Below are positions 8,197 to 17,318 of a stretch of DNA of 64,000 nucleotides, in pieces (position 1 is the first letter of the stretch; each line of letters opens with the position of its first letter). This DNA comes from an uncultured Chlamydiae bacterium (GTDB lineage Bacteria; Chlamydiota; Chlamydiia; Chlamydiales; SM23-39): contig CAITMJ010000002.1 in NCBI GenBank assembly GCA_903893545.1, forward strand, positions 62,001 through 126,000. The letters run 5' to 3'. The notes beneath the pieces are model-generated. The model saw nothing but the letters and a program-made list of their open reading frames with translations. It was not told the DNA's origin and ran no database searches. The position numbers and the translations under genes were made by a program.

Positions 8197-8225
8197 ATTC
8201 TAAACCATCCACTCTATCCTAGCAA
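8197..8225 (-). promoter_or_regulatory. Candidate promoter for tRNA-Arg
   Basis: On the minus strand TTGCTA and TAGAAT are separated by 17 nt, ending 11 nt before the tRNA 5' end, a typical distance for a stable RNA promoter. Confidence 0.5.
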
Positions 8226-8226
8226 C

Positions 8227-8255
8227 TTGCATTTGCTATAACTGCTTGCTATAGT
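8227..8255 (+). promoter_or_regulatory. Candidate promoter for gnd
   Basis: TTGCAT (8227-8232), a 17-nt spacer and TATAGT (8250-8255) lie 32 nt upstream of the gnd ATG, which has an AGGAG ribosome site. It is divergent from, and nearly abuts, the tRNA-Arg promoter. Confidence 0.55.
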
Positions 8256-8287
8256 AAACCTTTCAAAAGATCTAGGAGTTTTTAGGT

Positions 8288-9733
8288 ATGGGGCAGGGGA
8301 AAGCGGATATTGGATTGATCGGTCTAGCGGTGATGGGACAAAATCTTGTCCTCAATATGGCCGACCATGGCTTTACGGTAGCCGTTTACAACCGTACCGT
8401 ATCAAAGGTCGACGAGTTTATACAGGGGCCTGCTGAGGGGAAGTCGATTCTTGGCTCGAAGGATTTAAAACAGTTTGTTTTGCAATTAAAACGCCCTCGC
8501 CGTGTGATGTTGATGGTCAAGGCTGGAGATCCAGTAGATGAATTCATCGATCTTTTGGTCCCTTTTCTAGAAAAGGGAGATATCATCATCGACGGAGGCA
8601 ATAGCCACTTTCCCGATAGCCAACGCCGCTATGAGGCATTGAAGGCCAAGGGGATTCTTTTTCTAGGCGCAGGAATTTCGGGAGGAGAGGAGGGAGCTCG
8701 CAATGGTCCTTCAATTATGCCCGGAGGCAATCCTGAAGCCTGGCCCCACGTGAAGCCGATTTTTCAGGCGATTGCAGCGAAGTCTGAAGATGGCACTCCT
8801 TGTTGCGACTGGGTCGGAGAGGGAGGCGCTGGGCATTATGTAAAAATGGTCCACAATGGAATCGAATACGGCGATATGCAGCTGATTTGCGAAGCGTATC
8901 ATTTATTGAAAGGCGCCGGCGGCGTGAAGATGAGTGAACTTTCTCACATCTTTAATGAATGGAACAAGGGACCTCTCGATAGCTATCTGATCGAAATTAC
9001 TGCACAAATTTTTGCGAAAATGGATACGGATGGAAAACCGCTGGTCGAAAAGATCCTCGATGTCGCCGGACAAAAGGGAACGGGAAAATGGACTGGTATC
9101 GATGCGCTCGATCGGGGGATGCCGCTGACGTTGATTGGGGAGGCGGTCTTTGCCAGATGCCTTTCTTCGCTGAAAGAAGAGAGGATTGAGGCGAGTAAGC
9201 ACTATCAAGGCCCTTCCGGGGAAAAAGTCTTAGACCGTGAACAAATTTCCCACGCGCTTTATGCGTCTAAAATCATCAGCTATGCGCAAGGATTTATGCT
9301 GATGAAAAAGGCGTCAGAGGAAAATCAGTGGAAACTCAATTTTGGTTCTATTGCGCTGATGTGGCGCGGCGGATGTATTATCCGAAGCAAGTTCTTAGGA
9401 AAAATCAAGCAAGCCTATGACAAAAATCCAAAACTAAATAGCCTTCTTGTCGATCCTTTCTTTATTCAAGAGATTACGCGGTGTGTTCCTTCCTGGAGAC
9501 GAGTGATAGCTGCTGGGGCAATGCACGGGATTCCGATGCCTTGTTTTAGCACGGCGCTCTCTTTTTTCGACGGGTACCGCTCAGCTAACCTCCCTGCAAA
9601 TCTTCTGCAAGCGCAGAGGGATTTTTTCGGCGCGCATACGTATGAGCGGATCGATAAACCGCGCGGCCAGTTTTTTCATACCAACTGGACGGGAAAGGGC
9701 GGAGATATCAGCTCTTCAACGTATAATGCGTGA
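8288..9733 (+). CDS. gnd: 6-phosphogluconate dehydrogenase
   Basis: This enzyme oxidatively decarboxylates 6-phosphogluconate to ribulose 5-phosphate with NADP+ in the pentose phosphate pathway. The 481-aa protein has the N-terminal Rossmann motif 'GLAVMGQN' (about residues 11-18), 'DGGNSHF', the substrate signature 'GISGGEEGARNGPSIMPGG' (about 126-144), the catalytic 'KMVHNGIEYGDMQL' segment, and 'GTGKWT' and 'WRGGCIIRS' in the helical domain. It converges with lepA, leaving 2 nt between the stops, as CT063-CT064 do in C. trachomatis. Confidence 0.98.
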   Translation: MGQGKADIGLIGLAVMGQNLVLNMADHGFTVAVYNRTVSKVDEFIQGPAEGKSILGSKDLKQFVLQLKRPRRVMLMVKAGDPVDEFIDLLVPFLEKGDIIIDGGNSHFPDSQRRYEALKAKGILFLGAGISGGEEGARNGPSIMPGGNPEAWPHVKPIFQAIAAKSEDGTPCCDWVGEGGAGHYVKMVHNGIEYGDMQLICEAYHLLKGAGGVKMSELSHIFNEWNKGPLDSYLIEITAQIFAKMDTDGKPLVEKILDVAGQKGTGKWTGIDALDRGMPLTLIGEAVFARCLSSLKEERIEASKHYQGPSGEKVLDREQISHALYASKIISYAQGFMLMKKASEENQWKLNFGSIALMWRGGCIIRSKFLGKIKQAYDKNPKLNSLLVDPFFIQEITRCVPSWRRVIAAGAMHGIPMPCFSTALSFFDGYRSANLPANLLQAQRDFFGAHTYERIDKPRGQFFHTNWTGKGGDISSSTYNA

Positions 9734-9735
9734 GA

Positions 9736-11544
9736 TTACTCGGCTTTTAGCACTTCCATGAAGGCGCTTTGTGGAATATTGACTTTGCCGATCTCTTTCA
9801 TCCGCTTCTTGCCCTCTTTTTGTTTTTCCCAGAGTTTGCGTTTGCGGGTGATGTCGCCGCCGTAGCACTTGGCGGTGACGTTTTTCGTGAGAGCGTTGAT
9901 GGTTTCTCGGCCGATGATTTTTCCGCCGATAGCTGCTTGGATAGGTACTTTAAAGAGCTGCTGGGGGATTACTTCTTTGAGTTTTGCGCAAATGGCGCGC
10001 CCTTTGGCTTCTGCTTTTGTCCGGTGGACAAGGCAGGAAAAGGCGTCGACGGGCTCTTCATTAACTCGAATCTCGAGTTTGATGATATCGCTTTTTTTAT
10101 AGACATCAGGCTCGTAATCAAAAGAACCGTAGCCGCGGGTGACGGATTTGAGCTTGTCGTTAAAGTCAGTGATGATTTCATTCATCGGCAGTACATAGGT
10201 GAGAAGAAGCTGAGAGACGCCCATGGTTTCTGTTTTTAACAGTTCTCCTCGCTTATCCATGCAAAGAGACATAATGGCGCCTAGATAATCTGAAGGGGTC
10301 ATTATGTGGCATTGAACCCACGGCTCTTCGACAAATTCGATATGAGCGGGATCGGGATAGCGGGCCGGATTGTCGATGTCGAGTTTCTCGCCGTTATTTA
10401 GGGTAAAACGATAGATGACAGAAGGGGCTGTGGTGATGATGGCAAGGTCGAATTCTCGTGTCAGTCGCTCAAAAACGATTTCGAGGTGCAAGAGACCTAA
10501 AAAGCCGCAGCGGAAGCCAAATCCGAGCGCCAAACTGCTCTCTTGCTCGACATGGAGAGCCGAGTCGTTGAGTTGCAACTTCAAAAGAGCGTCGCGGAGC
10601 TGCTCAAAGTCAGAAGAGTCGATGGGGTAGATACCGGCAAAGACGACGGGCGCAATGAGTTTAAAGCCCGCAAGGGGCGTAAGCGCTGGGAACTTATGCA
10701 GTGTGACGGTATCTCCAATCTTGATGTCTGCAGTATTTTTGATATTGGCGACAAAATAGCCGACCTCTCCGGGACGGAGAATATCGGTAGGCTTTTCTTG
10801 TGGGATAAAGACGCCCACTTCGTTAATCTCAAAGGTTTTGTGCGTAGCCATCATGCGGATAAGCGATTTTTTGGTCAGTTCTCCGCTTATTACGCGCACA
10901 TAAACCATCACGCCGCGATAGGGATCGTAATGAGAGTCAAAGACTAGCGCTCGAACGATGTCGTCGGTGGGCGGTTTAGGAGGGGGGATGTCGATGAGGA
11001 TCCTCTCTAAAACTTGCTCTACATTGATGCCGCTCTTGGCAGAGATCTGCACTGCATTGGAAGCATCGAGCCCAATGACGTCTTCGATTTGTTTTTTGAC
11101 CATCTCTGGGTCGGCAGCTGGAAGGTCGATTTTGTTGATAATGGGGAGAATTTCTAAGTTGCGGACGATGGCGAGGTGGACGTTGGCTAAGGTCTGTGCC
11201 TGGACGCCCTGGACAGCATCGACGACGAGAAGCGCCCCTTCGCAAGCCGCAAGAGACCTTGAGACCTCATAGGCGAAATCGACGTGGCCTGGAGTGTCGA
11301 TGAGGTTAAATTGATAAATATGGCCGTCTTTTGCCAGATAATTCATCGTCACTGGACGGGCTTTGATCGTAATGCCTCGTTCTCTTTCCAAATCCATGTT
11401 GTCGAGGTACTGCTCTTGCATCAGCCGGTCTTCAACGGTGTGGGTCAGCTCTAAAAGCCGGTCAGCAAGGGTCGATTTGCCATGGTCGATATGGGCGATG
11501 ATGGAGAAGTTGCGGATAAATTTGGGATCGTATTGAAAACTCAT
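9736..11544 (-). CDS. lepA: Ribosomal elongation factor 4 (LepA)
   Basis: LepA is a translational GTPase that acts on stalled or mis-translocated ribosomes. The 602-aa product starts at an ATG ('[13 protein letters not shown]'); a TTG three codons upstream is possible but unneeded. G-domain motifs are complete: 'AHIDHGKST' (G1), 'RERGITIKA' (G2), 'DTPGHVDF' (G3) and 'NKIDLP' (G4), followed by EF-G-like domains and the LepA-specific C-terminal domain ('[20 protein letters not shown]'). It converges with gnd. Confidence 0.97.
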   Translation of the reverse strand: MSFQYDPKFIRNFSIIAHIDHGKSTLADRLLELTHTVEDRLMQEQYLDNMDLERERGITIKARPVTMNYLAKDGHIYQFNLIDTPGHVDFAYEVSRSLAACEGALLVVDAVQGVQAQTLANVHLAIVRNLEILPIINKIDLPAADPEMVKKQIEDVIGLDASNAVQISAKSGINVEQVLERILIDIPPPKPPTDDIVRALVFDSHYDPYRGVMVYVRVISGELTKKSLIRMMATHKTFEINEVGVFIPQEKPTDILRPGEVGYFVANIKNTADIKIGDTVTLHKFPALTPLAGFKLIAPVVFAGIYPIDSSDFEQLRDALLKLQLNDSALHVEQESSLALGFGFRCGFLGLLHLEIVFERLTREFDLAIITTAPSVIYRFTLNNGEKLDIDNPARYPDPAHIEFVEEPWVQCHIMTPSDYLGAIMSLCMDKRGELLKTETMGVSQLLLTYVLPMNEIITDFNDKLKSVTRGYGSFDYEPDVYKKSDIIKLEIRVNEEPVDAFSCLVHRTKAEAKGRAICAKLKEVIPQQLFKVPIQAAIGGKIIGRETINALTKNVTAKCYGGDITRKRKLWEKQKEGKKRMKEIGKVNIPQSAFMEVLKAE

Positions 11545-11602
11545 AGCTGGCAATTGTAGAGAAATTTAGCGATCTTTGCAAGGCGAAGTCATTTAAAAAT
11601 AA

Positions 11603-11684
11603 TAACCACCGAGGACACCGAGAGCACCGAGAAGAAGCAGAGGAGTATCTTAGAAAAATAATTTTTTCTCAGCGTCCTCAATGT
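11603..11684. repeat. Dispersed inverted-repeat element, copy 1 ('accaccgag' family)
   Basis: The left end reads TAACCACCGAGGACACCG and the right end TCTCAGCGTCCTCAATGTT, an imperfect inverted repeat about 82 bp long. The 21 bases at 11603-11623 recur exactly at 53272-53292. It lies in the spacer between npt1 and lepA, with no gene. Confidence 0.7.
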
Positions 11685-11693
11685 TCAAAAAAA

Positions 11694-11717
11694 AACCCCG
11701 CTTTTTGAGCGGGGTTT
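11694..11717 (-). terminator. Intrinsic terminator of the ATP/ADP translocase gene
   Basis: A 9-bp stem (AACCCCGCT / AGCGGGGTT) with a 6-nt loop is followed, on the minus strand, by a run of T residues. It ends about 30 nt after the npt1 stop. Confidence 0.85.
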
Positions 11718-11748
11718 TGCACGTTCACTTTTTGTGTTACAAAAAGGA

Positions 11749-13344
11749 TTAGTTGCTGGCTTCTGCCGTAGCTTTAGCAGTGACTGGAGCTGCTTTAGCA
11801 GAGGTTGCTTGCTCAGAGGCTTTTTCAGCTTCTTTGCTTGCAATCAGTGCAGAGAACTTGCGTCCTAAGCCTAGTACCGAAAACGCCCAGACTGAGCAGA
11901 TCACGATGACTAGAGGCCCTAGGATGAAGGTCAAGCTAGCTAGAGAAACGCTTCCGCCGATCACCGCTAAAAGGGTAGATTGGATGAAGGCTCCGCCAGA
12001 TTTTCCAGCTCTGCCGCCGATAACTTCTACAGCGCCCTGTCCTTTAACTTTAGCTTCTTGATCGAGTGGGATGTAAGCCATTTGCTTTGTGGAGTCAAAG
12101 AGCGAGTACTTGGTTCCCTTCGAAAGGACGTTTTGAATTTGTCCTACAAGAACAGCGACGAGTACGACAGTTGTTCCCATAAGTGGGGCAAAAGGCGTGC
12201 TCTTTGCGCCGCTCCAAACGACGAAGAAGAAGATCGAAGAGGTTACGAGAACCATGATCGGAGTGAGAATTGCAGCTTTTGTCCAGCTCAACTTTCTCAA
12301 AATATTGTTTCCAACGACCATGAGGAGGATTGTAATCGCCCCTGTCCAGGTGGAAAATTGTCCCATGAACATGTTGTAGTCATTCATATCCGGGAAGGCA
12401 ATTTTAATTTGACCTTTCCAAACGCCTTCGACGAGGTTGATCGCAACGCCGTAAGAAACGACGAGAATTGCAATTAAGCCGAGGTAGGGGTTCTTTAGGA
12501 TATAGCGAAAGCTTTCTAGAACGGAAAGTTTTGCTTTTTCTTTCTTCTTACCTTGGCCTGGTTGATAGAGAGCAGGATCGGTGAGAACGTTTTTGTTCAT
12601 CCAGCGGTAGGTAAAGATCGCGACTAATCCGGAGATGAGAACGCAGCTCATCAGCAATTTTAAATTGACTCCGAACGAATCGGTATGTTTTGGGAGAGAT
12701 TTTGCATATTTGGCTGTCAAAATGATGATTGGGCCAGACAAGAGGAGGCCGATGTTGCCGACCATGCCGAAGAGGCCGTAGAAACGCTTGGCTTCTGTGA
12801 CTTTCGTGATCTCGTTTGCAAACTGCCAGAACAGCATGGAGAGGACGACGCTTCCCCAGAGTTCGGAGAGAATGTAAAACATGCTGAAACTCCAATTTCC
12901 AACGACCGGAATGAACCAGTGAAGATTGGGCAAAGAGGCTTGCGCCGTTTGAATGGAGGCTAGCGACATATGCAAAGCTTCTTTATTAGGGTAAATAATA
13001 AAGGCAAATGCTGCAAAGAAGATGAGGAATGGAGCGAGAACGATGTAGAACAGCCGTTCTCTAGAAAAAATGTTCGCGAGCTTGATGAAGACAATCATAA
13101 ATAGAATAGCTGCGGGAGTAACTCCGTAGAGTTTTAAGAATGATAAACATTCTGCGCCGCCGCCGGGAGCATGAACCATTAAAGTGTCTTTGGTGTCTCT
13201 TAAGATTGTGTAATTGAATAAAATACACATCATCATTATGCCCATAGGTAAGAACTTCTTCAGTTCGAATCCGTGAATAGGCCAAAATATTCCGCGAAGT
13301 CCCTTAAAGACTGATTCGCTAGAGGGAGCTGCCTTTTCTGCCAT
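11749..13344 (-). CDS. npt1: ATP/ADP translocase (nucleotide transporter, Npt1 type)
   Basis: Chlamydial nucleotide transporters are 12-helix inner-membrane proteins; this type swaps host ATP for bacterial ADP. The 531-aa product from the ATG at 13344 ('MAEKAAPSSE', with an AGGA upstream) shows the family's 'FNYTILRDTKDTLMV' near the first helix, 'ELWGSVVLSMLFWQFAN' and 'KRFYGLFGMVGN' after helix 5, and about 11-12 hydrophobic segments. An alternative start at 13380 would add 12 residues. The tail is Ala/Lys rich. Position beside lepA matches CT065. Which substrate it prefers cannot be settled by eye, since environmental chlamydiae carry several paralogues. Confidence 0.95.
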   Translation of the reverse strand: MAEKAAPSSESVFKGLRGIFWPIHGFELKKFLPMGIMMMCILFNYTILRDTKDTLMVHAPGGGAECLSFLKLYGVTPAAILFMIVFIKLANIFSRERLFYIVLAPFLIFFAAFAFIIYPNKEALHMSLASIQTAQASLPNLHWFIPVVGNWSFSMFYILSELWGSVVLSMLFWQFANEITKVTEAKRFYGLFGMVGNIGLLLSGPIIILTAKYAKSLPKHTDSFGVNLKLLMSCVLISGLVAIFTYRWMNKNVLTDPALYQPGQGKKKEKAKLSVLESFRYILKNPYLGLIAILVVSYGVAINLVEGVWKGQIKIAFPDMNDYNMFMGQFSTWTGAITILLMVVGNNILRKLSWTKAAILTPIMVLVTSSIFFFVVWSGAKSTPFAPLMGTTVVLVAVLVGQIQNVLSKGTKYSLFDSTKQMAYIPLDQEAKVKGQGAVEVIGGRAGKSGGAFIQSTLLAVIGGSVSLASLTFILGPLVIVICSVWAFSVLGLGRKFSALIASKEAEKASEQATSAKAAPVTAKATAEASN

Positions 13345-13416
13345 ATTGTTTAGTCCTAATTTTAAACTTACATACTTCATGCTTACAGCTATTCATAAGC
13401 TGATTGATGAAAGGGC

Positions 13417-13445
13417 AGTTTAACATCTTGAGGAGAAATCAACAA
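13417..13445 (-). promoter_or_regulatory. Candidate promoter for npt1
   Basis: Minus-strand TTGTTG and TAAACT are 17 nt apart and lie about 75 nt upstream of the preferred npt1 start. Confidence 0.4.
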
Positions 13446-13560
13446 GGAGAAAATCTACACACCGTGGTTCAAAAGTTGACTTTTTGTCAAAGCTGGCGCA
13501 GGGGGAAATCAATTTTTGAATAGGTAGCTCGGCGGGGGCTCGGTCCATTGAGAAAAAAAA

Positions 13561-13593
13561 GAACCCCTGAGATTCTAGAGATCGCAGGGGTTC
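13561..13593 (-). terminator. Intrinsic terminator of the CT066-like gene
   Basis: A perfect 9-bp stem (GAACCCCTG / CAGGGGTTC) is followed on the minus strand by eight T residues. It lies 18 nt past the stop of the gene at 13611 and isolates it from npt1. Confidence 0.85.
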
Positions 13594-13610
13594 TTTATAC
13601 TAAAGAAAAA

Positions 13611-14111
13611 TTAGTTTTGTGCGGCAGAGGTAGCTTCCATAGAGGCGGCCATTTGGTGGGCTTGGACGGTCTCTGTGTAGCTATTCCACAATTCTTGTTC
13701 GATCTTGTTGTGGCGGATCGACTGGATCAATTCGCGCTTGCAAGTCGCTAAGGATTTTTTTGGACTTAGGATTGTAATAATTTCTTTGTCGCCAGCAAGA
13801 CGGGCGATGTTGAGCATTCTTTCGAGCTGCATGCGGGTGAAGTTGAGGTGGTCGCGGCGTTTGCGGGATCCTCGAGCGGCTCTTTGCTTAGGGGCGATGA
13901 TCGTAGGTTTATCAGAGTTAGTAACAAAGCGCTCAATGATTGAGGAGAGTTCAGAAGGTTGTTTATACTTCATTTTACGAAGTGTAAAATGGTGCATGTA
14001 TCCGCCTGATTTCATAGGGAGGTATTTGCAGAGTTCGTTTTCCTTTTTTCCACCGATTTTTTTGATGGCTTTTGTGATCACTTCTTCAATGTTATTTTTT
14101 TTTGTTTCCAT
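13611..14111 (-). CDS. Conserved chlamydial hypothetical protein (CT066-like by position)
   Basis: Function unknown. The 166-aa product is basic and mostly helical, with a Lys/Arg-rich centre ('KQRAARGSRKRRDHLNFTR') and an Ala/Ser-rich C-terminus. No signal peptide or membrane segment is seen. AAGGAAAG precedes the ATG. It lies between npt1 and the ytg operon exactly where C. trachomatis has the similarly sized CT066, so homology is inferred from synteny and length. The basic patch would allow nucleic-acid binding but does not show it. Confidence 0.75.
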   Translation of the reverse strand: METKKNNIEEVITKAIKKIGGKKENELCKYLPMKSGGYMHHFTLRKMKYKQPSELSSIIERFVTNSDKPTIIAPKQRAARGSRKRRDHLNFTRMQLERMLNIARLAGDKEIITILSPKKSLATCKRELIQSIRHNKIEQELWNSYTETVQAHQMAASMEATSAAQN

Positions 14112-14315
14112 ATGGACTTTCCTTAGAGTTTTTAAAGCCGTTTGTTCTTATTCTTTTTTTAGAGATTTTCTTCTCAAAGTTGAACATTATTGGCATTATA
14201 GTATGATCTTCTTCTTTTTTGCAAGATTCTTGAGAATTTTCTTTGTTTATTTTTTCTAAAACTCTATTCTAGAGCCGCTCCTCTAATAGTATTGATTGAG
14301 GTTGGAAGGATTACT

Positions 14316-15269
14316 ATGTCGAAATTCAAAAAAATCGTGATGATAGCGTTATTTTTAATGCCTCTATTTTTTGTTGGATGCGGGCAAAAAAATTCGATAG
14401 AACGATCAGATCGAAAAAGAATTCTGTGCACAATTGCGCAAATTAGTCATTTAGTGTCTGAAATAGTCGGGGAAAGGGCCGATGTAGCGGTTCTTGTCCG
14501 AGGCGAGCTAAACCCTCATAGCTACGAGCTCGTTAAAGGGGATGATGAGAAAATCCAAGGGGCTGACCTTCTTTTCTACAACGGCCTTGGTCTAGAGCAC
14601 GGGGCTAGCCTTGCCTCTATGCTGAAGACTCACCCGAAGGGATTTGCCGTTGGGGATTCCATTCGAAGCCGCCTGCCTGAAAAAATTCTTTGGGTCGACG
14701 GGACGATAGACCCCCATATTTGGATGGATATCTCTCTTTGGGCTGAAGGAGTAGATCCTATCTTAAAAGAGGTCATTGCCATGGATCCGGAAGGGGAGAG
14801 CTACTATCGGAAAAGGGCAGATGAGCTAAAAGCCAAGATGCTAGAGACTGATGGACGAGTTTTTGAGAAGATGCAGAGTATCCCTTCAGCAAAGAGATTT
14901 TTAGTGACGAGCCACGATGCCTTTCAATATTTTACGCGGCGCTATCTCGCTGAAAAAGGGGAAGCGGACTGGGGTAAGCGATTTAAGGCTCCCGAGGGGC
15001 TTTCTCCTGATGGTCAACTCAATCCTCGCGATATTCAAAAAATCATTGATCATTTAGCTCTCCATCGCATCCAAATCTTATTTCCCGAATCCAATGTTAG
15101 CCGCGATTCGATCCGCAAGATTGCCGATGCGGGGAAAAAAACAGGACTAGAAATTCAGATTTCTCGAGAAGTTCTCTATGGAGACTCCCTTAGAGGGACT
15201 TACCTCGAAGCGATGCTGCACAATGCAGAGGCCATTTTTCGATCCCTTACGGAGGAAAAACGTGGATAA
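14316..15269 (+). CDS. ytgA: Metal-binding lipoprotein of the Ytg ABC transporter (YtgA)
   Basis: Cluster A-I substrate-binding protein that delivers Fe/Mn to the YtgBCD permease. Starting at ATG 14316 (GGAAGGA ribosome site) gives 317 aa with a lipoprotein signal ending in the lipobox 'FVGC' at about residues 16-19, so it should be a lipoprotein, unlike a soluble periplasmic binder. Candidate metal ligands fall in the expected places: 'NPHSYEL', 'DPHIWMD', 'TSHDAFQYF' and the C-terminal acidic 'FPESN'. Its stop overlaps ytgB by 8 nt. Equivalent to CT067. Confidence 0.93.
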   Translation: MSKFKKIVMIALFLMPLFFVGCGQKNSIERSDRKRILCTIAQISHLVSEIVGERADVAVLVRGELNPHSYELVKGDDEKIQGADLLFYNGLGLEHGASLASMLKTHPKGFAVGDSIRSRLPEKILWVDGTIDPHIWMDISLWAEGVDPILKEVIAMDPEGESYYRKRADELKAKMLETDGRVFEKMQSIPSAKRFLVTSHDAFQYFTRRYLAEKGEADWGKRFKAPEGLSPDGQLNPRDIQKIIDHLALHRIQILFPESNVSRDSIRKIADAGKKTGLEIQISREVLYGDSLRGTYLEAMLHNAEAIFRSLTEEKRG

Positions 15270-16026
15270 AGCCTTTACTGTTGAAAATCTATTTGTAAAT
15301 TACGGAAAAACGGCTGTTTTATGGGACGTCTCTTTTTCTGTGCCTAAGGGTGTTATGTTGGGCATTATTGGGCCGAACGGCGCTGGGAAAAGTACTCTTC
15401 TCAAGACCGCCTTAGGGTTGGTTTCTCCACTTTCAGGCAAGGTCGATTTTTTTGGAGGTCCTCTTAAAGAGGCCCGTTCTAAGATCGCCTATGTTCCTCA
15501 AAGGGAAAGTGTCGACTGGGATTTTCCGATCACGGCGTTTGAAGTGGTCTTGATGGGCCGTTTTGGCCGCTTTGGCCTCTTTTCAAAACCCCGCAAGGCA
15601 GATAGAGAAGCCGCTTTTCACGCCCTTGAGCTTGTGGGAATGAGCTCTTTTGCAGATCGACAGATCGGCGAGCTTTCAGGCGGCCAGCAGCAGCGTTTAT
15701 TTATCGCCCGCGCAATTGTCCAAAACCCTGAGATTTATCTACTCGACGAGCCGTTTATCGGAATCGACATGACCACCGAAAAAGAAATTGTCGCTCTTTT
15801 AAAGCAACTGCGTGATTCTGGAAAAACAATTCTCGTCGTACATCACGATTTACACACGACGGCTGAATATTGCGATTGGGCTCTTTTATTAAATACGCGC
15901 CTTGTCGCTTGTGGGCCCATAAAAGAGGTATTTACGAAAGAAAATCTCTGCCAAACCTATGGAAAAACAGCGCCTCTTTTTGAAGAAGCGGCGAATTTAT
16001 CCGCTCAGAAATTCAGTGGGCTATGA
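15262..16026 (+). CDS. ytgB: ATPase subunit of the Ytg metal ABC transporter
   Basis: The GTG at 15262 follows a GGAGG at 6-nt spacing and gives 254 aa; the frame is open upstream only inside ytgA. It has Walker A 'GPNGAGKST' (about residues 36-44), signature 'LSGGQQQR', Walker B 'IYLLDEPFIGID' and the H-loop 'VHHDL'. It energises metal import through YtgC and YtgD. Overlaps ytgA by 8 nt and ytgC by ATGA. Confidence 0.95.
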   Translation: MDKAFTVENLFVNYGKTAVLWDVSFSVPKGVMLGIIGPNGAGKSTLLKTALGLVSPLSGKVDFFGGPLKEARSKIAYVPQRESVDWDFPITAFEVVLMGRFGRFGLFSKPRKADREAAFHALELVGMSSFADRQIGELSGGQQQRLFIARAIVQNPEIYLLDEPFIGIDMTTEKEIVALLKQLRDSGKTILVVHHDLHTTAEYCDWALLLNTRLVACGPIKEVFTKENLCQTYGKTAPLFEEAANLSAQKFSGL

Positions 16027-17318
16027 CTTTTCTTGATTATTTTACAGATCCGATTCTCCGCTCTCCGACGATTGGCTGTATGTTGATGTGCATGGCCGCC
16101 TCTTTAACCGGGGTGATCTTGTTTTTTCAGCGAAGATTGATGGTCAGCGAATCGATTTCCCACGCAGCTTATCCCGGGGGAGTGGCGGGGATTTTGGTTC
16201 TTTCGCTCTTCGGCCCTGCAATGGAGGAATATTCGTTTCTCGCTGCGCTTGTGGGAGCTCTTGTCTCTTCTTGGATCGGTTTAAAAGCGATCTCTCTTTT
16301 AGAGAGGAAAGTGAAAATAAAGAGCGATTCAGCGTTGACGTTTGCTCTGGCTGTTTTTTTTGGCATCGGCATTCTCTTAGCCAGCTGGCTTCAAGAGGTG
16401 CAGCCGATGTGGATTAGCCAGGCAAATATTTTGCTCTTTGGCCAAGCAGCGACCTTGACTGATCTACACATTGCTATTTACGGCGCTCTAACGGTCATTG
16501 CGATCTCCTTGATCATCGTGTTTTTTCGTCCGATTCAGGCCATTCTTTTCGATCGTGGATTTTCTAAATCGATTGGGATTAAAACACGAATGATTGAACG
16601 GTTTCTTTTTTGGCTGCTTTTGTTTTCTATTGTTGCCGGCATTCGAAGCGTTGGCGTGATTTTGATGTCAGGGATGCTGATTGCACCGGCAATCGCCGCG
16701 CGTCAATTTTCCAATCGCCTAAAAACGATCTTTTGCCTAGCGGCTTTCTTTGGCGCAATGAGCGGATGGCTCGGAAATGTGTTGGCCGTTGAAATTGCCA
16801 TTTCCTATGAGCGGGTCCATCTTCCGACAGGACCTGTGATCGTCCTTGTGGGGACAGCCTTTGCGCTCCTTGGAATGCTTTTTTCTCCAAAAAGGGGCGT
16901 TTTTTTTCGCCTCATCCGCATTGGCGCGTTTCGCCTTCGCTGCTTAGAGGAAAATATTTTGAAGCGAATCTGGATGAAGGGAAATTTGACGCGTCAGGAT
17001 CTAAAAAGATCCTTTTCCTCGAGTCTTCGCTTTGTTCTTTTTCGATTGATTCGTCAAGGATGGGTCAAAGAGAGCAACGGCCAACTGATGTTGACAACAG
17101 ATGGAACTCTCAAGGCAGCTCGCGTTGTCCGCCTCCATCGCCTTTGGGAGCTCTACTTGACCCAGCAATTAGGCGTTCAAGCCGAGCGGGTTCACCGCAA
17201 TGCGGAGGAGATGGAGCATATCTTGACCTCTGAGTTTGAAGCGCGCTTGACAAAGCTGCTCTTAAATCCAAAACAAGACCCGCATAAGCAGCCAATTCCC
17301 GATAGAGGGATTCTATGA
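16023..17318 (+). CDS. ytgC: Ytg permease fused to a DtxR-like repressor domain (YtgCR)
   Basis: The 431-aa protein joins an ABC-3 family permease (about residues 1-290, eight or nine hydrophobic helices, including 'DSALTFALAVFFGIGILLA') to a soluble C-terminal domain (about 300-431). That domain has a winged-helix part ('LTRQDLKRSFSSSLRFVLFR') and a metal-regulated-repressor segment ('HRLWELYLTQQLGV', 'HRNAEEMEHILTSE'), as in DtxR. In C. trachomatis the homologue CT069 is cleaved to release YtgR, an iron-dependent repressor. The linker after 'LLGMLFSPKRG' is the likely cleavage zone here by inference. Confidence 0.93.
   Translation: MTFLDYFTDPILRSPTIGCMLMCMAASLTGVILFFQRRLMVSESISHAAYPGGVAGILVLSLFGPAMEEYSFLAALVGALVSSWIGLKAISLLERKVKIKSDSALTFALAVFFGIGILLASWLQEVQPMWISQANILLFGQAATLTDLHIAIYGALTVIAISLIIVFFRPIQAILFDRGFSKSIGIKTRMIERFLFWLLLFSIVAGIRSVGVILMSGMLIAPAIAARQFSNRLKTIFCLAAFFGAMSGWLGNVLAVEIAISYERVHLPTGPVIVLVGTAFALLGMLFSPKRGVFFRLIRIGAFRLRCLEENILKRIWMKGNLTRQDLKRSFSSSLRFVLFRLIRQGWVKESNGQLMLTTDGTLKAARVVRLHRLWELYLTQQLGVQAERVHRNAEEMEHILTSEFEARLTKLLLNPKQDPHKQPIPDRGIL

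Noticed and set aside
9769..10239. Long plus-strand reading frame antisense to lepA
   Set aside because: lepA has complete GTPase motifs; the antisense frame has no ribosome site or family features.
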